From assembly GCF_000004195.4 (NCBI RefSeq), contig NC_030677.2, forward strand, positions 64,566,222 to 64,630,221: a stretch of DNA of 64,000 nt, in the 5' to 3' direction. This DNA comes from Xenopus tropicalis (taxonomy: Eukaryota > Chordata > Amphibia > Anura > Pipidae). Made by a program: the position numbers and the translations under genes. Every line of letters starts with the position of its first letter. Position 1 is the stretch's first letter. The notes under the pieces are model-generated. The model made no database searches. It was not told the origin of the DNA and worked only from the letters and a program-made list of their open reading frames with translations. Shown here one piece after another: positions 57,494 through 64,000 of this stretch.

Positions 57494-58230
57494 TGTTACC
57501 AGTAGCTTAGGCCATACTTTTGTTTCTAACATAGCGGCTATGCTCCAGACATCTTAAAAATCATCACTTTCATCATGGCCACCAAAGGACCAAACAGGAG
57601 CCATTGTGGCCAAATCTTCCCACAATAATTAAATGAACACAGACACATATTGGGAAGAAAAAAGGCCACAGCTTTATTATTAATTAACATATAATTTTAC
57701 AATATTCCACCTGTTGCTAATGAGGTGCAACAGGCACAAAAACATAACTTAACACAGGCCACCGGGAGTTCCACCAAAACTGTGGGCTACTGGGGTCCCA
57801 TGACTAAACTCAACAGCTTGTGGATCCACCAATACAGACCTGGACATGTTCAAAAACCGCCAGATAAAGCTGTTACAATAAGTTCATATTTGCAATATAT
57901 AAATTGTTGACATACGTAGAATATATAATATAACAATATATACACCATTGAATACTGAAACAGTCAAGGATGGGCGGGTGGGATGAAGCTACAACCCCCC
58001 ACCTCTCTGAGGCAAACTGGTTCGATCAGACACCTCATACAACAGGTAGCTGATTAGCCAATAGGAAAGGTATTTCCTTACACCTGAGCTAAATGGTCCC
58101 CATTGGTTCGTCGTCCATGGCCCACAGCCAGCCTAATACAGCTGGCTGTTGGGCTACCTTTTTTTTGTCATTCCCCACTACCTAACTAAAACACCTTGGG
58201 GGTCAACATCAATACTGGGTATATTTGCAG
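57494..58230. other. Unassigned, moderately GC-rich from 57560
   Basis: The text 57560-58150 is more complex than its surroundings (GGGCGGGTGGGATGAAGC, CACAGCCAGC ... GCTGGCTGT hairpin at 58124-58149). It may be a dispersed repeat or LTR, but I find no borders. Confidence 0.3.
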
Positions 58231-58375
58231 GTAACCATAGCAACCAATTAGTTAAATTTACATTTAGGCTAATGCCAGATGTGGCGTTTGGCATATATTT
58301 TCTGCAAGGCGAAAATCGCTTGCTGAAAATAGCGCCATACGCCTCCTACCTGTGCCCGCACCCGAATGAATGCAA
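58231..58375. mobile_element. X-box/CCAAT core fragment joined to a foldback-element fragment
   Basis: GTAACCATAGCAACCAATTA at 58231 carries the core of the palindromic MITEs. From 58267, GGCTAATGCCAGATGTGG then AATCGCTTGCTGAAAATAGC and CCTCC match the left part of the element at 21202-21431. The right half is absent. Confidence 0.55.
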
Positions 58376-59462
58376 TCTTTCCTTATTAGTCCATCTGAGC
58401 ATGTTGCAAAAGCAACTGCATCTATTTAGCCCTAAAGCAACATTTAACATGATGATATTATATTAACAATAATCAACTATATTTAACATGATGAACATGA
58501 TTAAAGACTGTGATTATTGATGCAGGTTTGAAAATAAATATATATATATTGGAGTCAGCTTTTGTACATCTACATCTACATCTGTCTAAGTGTAAATATA
58601 GTTTCAAAAGGGCATATTACTTTTTAAAAACTTCCTTTACTTGTTTCTGTGTTTTTCCCAAGAGGATGTATGAACATGATATTATGAGATTGTTCGCAAC
58701 AAAACGAAAAGTGTTTGGATATTATAGAAGTTCGAATCTGTTGCATTGTGTCTCTAAGCGCCATTATTTAGAGGGAAAACAGCTTTACTTATCAATTTCA
58801 GGAAAACATATTTCATTCTAATGTGGGAAGAATTAAAAAAATGCATTCTTATTTAATGATTCATTATGTTAAAATGAAAACTGTCCTCATGTAAGGTATT
58901 TTGGGAAAATGTTGCCAAAAATGAGACTCCACTGGGATACAAAAAAAATGCAGCAAAAATGTATGCTCCAATGATTTTTCTTTTATTTTAAGCTTGTGGT
59001 TTTTTAATGTTTTTTGCTTTGTCATTTAATGGACATTATATTGAAAGTATTTATTTTGTAAATCTTCAGTTATAACAACAAAAATAGAAATTATAATACA
59101 ATAAATGTATAATTGTAGCAAGGTAGCAACAGAATTTGAAAGACAATTCAGCAACATATGAAGGACACCCATTTGTGAGGTTATTTGTTCTTTGACATTA
59201 CCACATCCTTAATGGTTCCCATTGGCCACTTCTAATAGATGATGTATAACATATTAACTGTATGAGCCTCACTCATGCATTAGCAGATCAAGCAAATGAG
59301 AACAATCCTAAATATTGATCTTCACAAACCTTCTTGCTTCTGATGGCTTACATATATCTTATCAACGCCTCTCCAAAATGTTTCCAGGTAAAAATGGAAT
59401 ATTGTTATGGGTCATTTTTTTTGATGTCGGTGTTTGTGGAAAAATCCAGCAATGACGAAATG
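58376..59462. other. Unassigned stretch
   Basis: No gene or repeat family seen. Confidence 0.4.
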
Positions 59463-59502
59463 AGGAAATTTGCAACAAATCCATGCCTTTGCTCACCACT
59501 AC
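59463..59502. mobile_element. TAGTGATGAGCGAAT-type MITE, end fragment (reversed)
   Basis: AACAAATCCATGCCTTTGCT followed by CACCACTA is the reverse of the left terminus of the family. Confidence 0.45.
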
Positions 59503-60654
59503 TCCTCATTTAAGACTTTTAAATCACCACCTTTCTGGTTACATCTTCAAGCTAAAAAAAGAATCATTGGAGTCAATGAATCTTTTTTTCTTCTACTTTG
59601 TATATACGTGCTTAAGTGATCTAATGCAACATTGTTGCATCTCCATTATTTCTGTTTATCCAGGCTATTCCTTGGCTTAAGGCACATGGGATAAAATGTT
59701 TTTTTTCAATTCACATAAGGAGTACACTATTGTTCTCAGCATACAGTTTTCCTGTTGCATTAGAGGATAATACAGAGACTAATGTACCATTCTGCTATTC
59801 TTATGTATGAAATTTTCCTCCTTAGAATCAGAAATCTCCGTATGGCATTCCATTAGAGGTTAAAAAAACTTCATAGAAACCCAAAGAGAATTTATATGCC
59901 TTTCAACTGATATAAATTTTTCACCAGCAAGATTCATGAAAACCATGAAAACCTTAAGGATGTGGCAATGTGAAAAAGCAAATTACCTTACTAATGTGTG
60001 TGTCCTCCATGTGTTTCTGAATAATCTTTCCAATTCTGTTGCCTAGATTAGTCTGTTTTCCGACAGTTTAGCTGCCTCTTCAATAAGTTGGACTGTATAC
60101 TGACTACTATGCTGTCGCCTACTTACCTGCCTACTGACTATTCAGCTCTGTATTCCTGCTGAAGACCATGCTTGCTAAATGCATATTTACTGTCTTTAGA
60201 CTACATCTGGTCCTATTTTACCTCCAGAGTCCTTAAATTGGCAGTGAGGTGTAGAAGATTCCATTCCTCCTTTGAAATATGCTTTTGCTGACAAGTAAAT
60301 ATGCCGCAATATCTAAACACTCCCATATGCCCACAGTATTTGGCACAACTGTTCTACTCAGTTATATAGACTGGATCAGTATAAGGACATTACAGAGGCA
60401 ACATGTCTCAAGAACATAACCTAAATACTTCACTTTCTTGCATTTGCAAACTTACCATGTCAACAGTTTTAGGGACTGTCCCCTTGTTACTGAGGTAATC
60501 CGGTATGGTAGGCCTGGGGGCAGAACAGAGAATAGCTTTTTCCGGGACCAGAAACAAAATCTTTTTGCTGGATTTTGCACTGTCGCACATCTTGTATTGA
60601 TTCCAAATGTTGTCTGCATTCTGTCTACAGAATGCTGGTTTAAACCATTCATGG
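59503..60654. other. Unassigned stretch
   Basis: No gene or repeat family seen. Confidence 0.4.
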
Positions 60655-60920
60655 GTCATAAAAAAGTCACGGTCACAGCAAAATAGGCACATAAAATTGG
60701 GTGGGTTGTGCAAAAATGGGAGCTGTCATGTCCAAATAGGTGCGGTTGCATCAGAATAGGCATGGGTATGTCAAAATAAGCGCAGTCAAGTGAAAAAAGT
60801 CCTATGCATCAAAAAGCAACGCATTATCCGCGCTTCAAAAATTTTCAAGTGTTTCGCAAATTTTTTGTTAGTTTTGCAAATTTTTCAGTAAAGCAAAATG
60901 GGCAGCTTTCTCATCACCAA
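60655..60920. mobile_element. TAGTGATGAGCGAAT-type MITE, right part
   Basis: AAAAGTCACGGTCACAGC, AAATAGGTGCGGTTGC, AAATAAGCGCAGTCAAGTG and GCTTTCTCATCACCA follow the text of the copy at 2215-2514. The left terminus is missing. Confidence 0.65.
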
Positions 60921-61046
60921 TTCCAATCTAGGCTATACTCACTATAGCTACAATAGTCAATAATACATACATATAATTTATTTGTTTTAGAAAATCAATT
61001 TAAAATACTAAGTGTAATTAGTATTAATTACATTAATAATAGCATT

Positions 61047-61105
61047 AGTGATGAGCAAATTTTTTGCCAAGCATGGATTTCCCACAATTTACGTATTTGT
61101 AGAGA
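61047..61105. mobile_element. TAGTGATGAGCGAAT-type MITE, left part
   Basis: TAGTGATGAGCAAATTTTTT and GCCAAGCATGGATTT are the left terminus. It could be the partner of the right part at 60655 after a rearrangement, or a separate insertion. Confidence 0.55.
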
Positions 61106-61149
61106 AAAAACAATATATTAACTTCACAGAATGGCCTAGTGACACTATG

Positions 61150-62302
61150 AGGGAGATTTATGAAAGTCCCAATTTCGGACTTTTAAAAGTACAATTTGTA
61201 AAAATTCGGATTAAATCTGATAATTTTTGATGTGCGTTAATTGTACAAAAATTTTATATTGTGGTCGTATGAAAATATCATTGTACGATCTGAAAGTTAC
61301 AAAATTTTTGTATCGGAACGATCGTAATTGGCGCAAAAAACTTTAAACCTTTGATGCATGATTTTGGAAGCCTCTTATAGGACTTAATGGGACTCTGCAG
61401 CTGCAACCTGGCCCAAGGAAAGTCTCCCATAGGGCTCAATGGCACTCTGCAGCTCCAACCTGGCCCAAGGAAAGTCTCCCATAGGGCTCAATGGCACTCT
61501 GCAGCTCCAACCCGGCCCAAGGAAAGTCTCCCATAGGGCTCAATGGCACTCTGCAGCTCCAACCCGGCCCAAGGAAAGTCTCCCATAGGGCTCAATGGCA
61601 CTCTGCAGCTCCAACCTGGCCCAAGGAAAGTCTCCCATAGGGCTCAATGGCACTCTGCAGCTCCAACCTGGCCCAAGGAAAGTCTCCCATAGGGCTCAAT
61701 GGCACTCTGCAGCTCCAACCCGGCCCAAGGAAAGTCTCCCATAGGGCTCAATGGCACTCTGCAGCTCCAACCTGGCCCAAGGAAAGTCTCCCATAGGGCT
61801 CAATGGCACTCTGCAGCTCCAACCCGGCCCAAGGAAAGTCTCCCATAGGGCTCAATGGCACTCTGCAGCTCCAACCCGGCCCAAGGAAAGTCTCCCATAG
61901 GGCTCAATGGCACTCTGCAGCTCCAACCTGGCCCAAGGAAAGTCTCCCATAGGGCTCAATGGCACTCTGCAGCTCCAACCTGGCCCAAGGAAAGTCTCCC
62001 ATAGGGCTCAATGGCACTCTGCAGCTCCAACCCGGCCCAAGGAAAGTCTCCCATAGGGCTCAATGGCACTCTGCAGCTCCAACCCGGCCCAAGGAAAGTC
62101 ACGATACCGAAGCTTGTATGAATTCCAAAACTTTTGTACTCGTTGCGACAAATACAATTTTGTCGCACAAATTGTTGCAAAGCATGAAAAAGTTGCATAA
62201 TTTAATGAAAATATCATAGAAAATACACAAAAATTCTAAACTCTAGAAAAAATTTGATTTTTTTTGTAATCGGACCTGTTGTACTTTAATGAATGGGCCC
62301 CT
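61150..62302. mobile_element. MITE-like element carrying a 52-bp array
   Basis: The ends AGGGAGATTTATGAAAGTCC and GTACTTTAATGAATGGGCCC(CT) are weak inverted repeats of the AGGGGnnATTnATnAAAGT type. Inner text on both sides is AT-rich, with CGATCGTAATTGGCGC-type words. Most of the length is the array at 61385-62100. Confidence 0.55.
61385..62100. repeat. 52-bp minisatellite, 14 units
   Basis: GCCCAAGGAAAGTCTCCCAT recurs exactly every 52 bases, from 61411 to 62087 (14 starts). Units differ almost only by CCTGG versus CCCGG and by early changes in the first unit. The period is not a multiple of three, so the frames found across it are artefacts. Confidence 0.97.
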
Positions 62303-62420
62303 ATGGGTACTGTAAGGCGCAACAACAACAAAAAATTGATACTGGAAGATCCTTTGCAGGGTTACCCCTACCCCCACTTATTGCAGGCAAGATACTATTT
62401 TAACAAGTTCAGTCTTTGCA

Positions 62421-62739
62421 CAGGTATAGGACCTGCTATCCAGAATGCCTAGTGCCTGAGGGTTTCTAGATTAGGGGTTTAGATCTCCATACCTATCTAC
62501 TATATATACTAAAAAATATTTAAACATGAATTAAACATAATAGGATTGGTTTGCCTCCAATATGGATTTGTTTATCTTTATACTATCATGTATAAGGCAT
62601 TGTTTTATTATTACAGAGAAAAAAGAAAATTTGATTAAAAATGTGAATTATTTGATTAAAATGGACTGTATGGGAGATGGCCTTCCTGAAACTCAAGCTT
62701 TCTGGATAATCAGTTTCTGGAAAACAGGTACCATAACTG
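62421..62739 (-). mobile_element. CAGGTATGGG-type MITE, full length, diverged
   Basis: CAGGTATAGGACCTGCTATC, GATCTCCATACC, AATAGGATTGGTTTGCC, GACTGTATGGGAGATGGCC, TTTCTGGATAATCAG and CCATAACTG keep the reverse family order. Confidence 0.8.
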
Positions 62740-62741
62740 TA

Positions 62742-63517
62742 CAAGAGGTGTTGATGTGGATAAGATATTGTTTAGCTTTAGTCTAAAATTAAAAGATTTG
62801 TTTTAAAATTGATTGGGGAGCCATAAGCAATGTGAAACCAAAAGGCATGAGAAAATGCAGTTTGTAACTACCTACTGGAGTGATTATTTATCATTTTAAT
62901 TTTTAATTTATTCTAAGTATCACTAAAGCAATGCTTGGTAATGTAACACCTTAAAATGTCACATTCTTTTTATGTTGTTTGATTTTTACTGAGAAGTCCC
63001 TGGATACACGTTTCTTTTACCCACTCCTTTATAAACAATATGTATATGTATCAGTCCTTTGCTAGCTACAGCATGCTCAGCAAAACTGGTTTGTAACTAT
63101 TAATCATTGCATTAATAACATTATAATAGAACACAAATGCAGAAAGGCTTTAGTATTAATTGCAACACGACACGAGTCCAAAATGAATTCAAAAGAAATG
63201 CTATAAAAGCTATACATATATTTATATTCTTGTGTATCTTGAAGTGATTTAAGTAACTTGGCACTTGAGCTTTATTATTTTCTCTATTAATAGTACCAGT
63301 GGCAACCAGGAAGCAGGGTATATTTGTATTTTTATATTTTTTTTATTTCTGTGGTCTTCTTTGAATCTTCTTCAATTCTGCCTACTAAAAATGTAACAGT
63401 TTATATGCAACATTATTTGAATTTATGCTAGCAATAATACATTTATAAAATCCAAAAATATAAAACACAGGGCAGTTACACATTGTATTACTTTGAATTG
63501 AACCTTCCCTTTTAGAG
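62742..63517. other. Unassigned AT-rich stretch
   Basis: Nothing recognisable. Confidence 0.4.
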
Positions 63518-63519
63518 TA

Positions 63520-63667
63520 CAGGTATGGGATCCCTTATCCGGAAACCTATTATCCAGAAAGTTCAGAATTATGTCAAGCCCATACTTAAGTTATGGAGAA
63601 CCAACTTACGAAAAGATTGCTTATCTTATCAGGTTCCGAGCATTCTGGATAACGGGTCCCATACCTG
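63520..63667 (+). mobile_element. CAGGTATGGG-type MITE, internally deleted (148 bp)
   Basis: Both ends are near-perfect (CAGGTATGGGATCCCTTATC and GGTCCCATACCTG) with TA flanks (63518-63519, 63668-63669). The middle jumps from GAATTATGTCAAGCC directly to CTTAAGTTATGGAG. It is a deletion derivative with intact ends. Confidence 0.85.
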
Positions 63668-64000
63668 TATTTTTTATATTAAACAACCACATATTTTCAA
63701 CTACATATTTCAAGGGTGAGACTGTCACATCTATTTACTACACTGCTAAAAATAATATTGCCTGCTTAACATATATGTTATGGGGATGGGTTTGTTTCAC
63801 ATCTCAGTTTGGTGTTAAAAAACTGAGTGCATTGGTATGGCAATGTGTGCCAGAACAATTGGAATCAACTCTATAAAAAAGAAGCAGCAGGTAAAGGACA
63901 TGTCTAAGGAAACTCTCTCTAATGAAATCACATCAATGCAAGGTGATTGTGGCTCAGAACCAAATGGAAGGATAAACACAAGCTAGGTTTATTCCTCCCA
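63668..64000. other. Unassigned stretch to window end
   Basis: Nothing recognisable; no exon or repeat family seen. Confidence 0.4.

Noticed and set aside
58725..58745. GTTCGAATC as a tRNA B-box
   Set aside because: No A-box at the right distance and no cloverleaf around it.
51081..62100. Regular 40-bp and 52-bp arrays as possible CRISPR arrays
   Set aside because: The whole unit is repeated with no unique spacers, and the genome is eukaryotic.
61956..62219. Frames on both strands across the end of the 52-bp array
   Set aside because: They are array-derived, and the period is not a multiple of three.

Overview
The window looks like gene-free vertebrate DNA, most probably from a clawed frog (genus Xenopus; the species cannot be decided from this stretch). 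The reasons are AT-rich sequence with no long spliced or unspliced host reading frame, and a dense population of short inverted-repeat DNA transposons of types I associate with Xenopus. These include T2 elements (ends TTAAAGG, TTAA target), elements with CAGGTATGGG ends, elements with TAGTGATGAGCGAAT ends, elements with a CCATACACGGGC end, and an element with CCGTATATACTCGAG ends. Degraded CR1, L2 and L1-like LINEs are mixed in. I see no exon of a host gene, no tRNA or rRNA and no CRISPR array. The window is intergenic or deep intronic.

Layout. 0-3 kb: an L2-type 3' tail, a foldback repeat and a T2 element broken by two later insertions. 4-7.1 kb: a TAGTGATGAGCGAAT-type element with internal tandem repeats, then a 5'-truncated CR1 LINE on the minus strand with a damaged reverse transcriptase. 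8.3-12.1 kb: a foldback repeat split by a candidate solo LTR, then a 1.4-kb element with CCGTATATACTCGAG ends. 12-24 kb: mostly unassigned sequence with a few inverted-repeat elements. 24.5-26.6 kb: an L1-like 3' end with a 13-bp target duplication and an L2 3' end whose reading frame is still open. 28.5-37.4 kb: an element with 158-bp near-perfect terminal inverted repeats, a T2 element and a foldback carrying a perfect 19-bp hairpin. 40-64 kb: the richest part, with most of the CAGGTATGGG copies (one nested in another), a broken L2 with a YADG box, a hAT-like element holding a 40-bp minisatellite, and an element holding a 14-unit 52-bp array.

Nothing here works together as a pathway. The biology is transposition, nesting, decay and the growth of tandem repeats inside non-autonomous transposons. 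The observations I would follow up are the hAT-like element with an 8-bp duplication, the TA-flanked nested pair, the recurrent composite of an RFX X-box-like site next to a CCAAT box inside several foldback repeats, and the 158-bp-TIR element, which may carry the N-terminal remnant of a transposase. I found no credible new multi-gene system.
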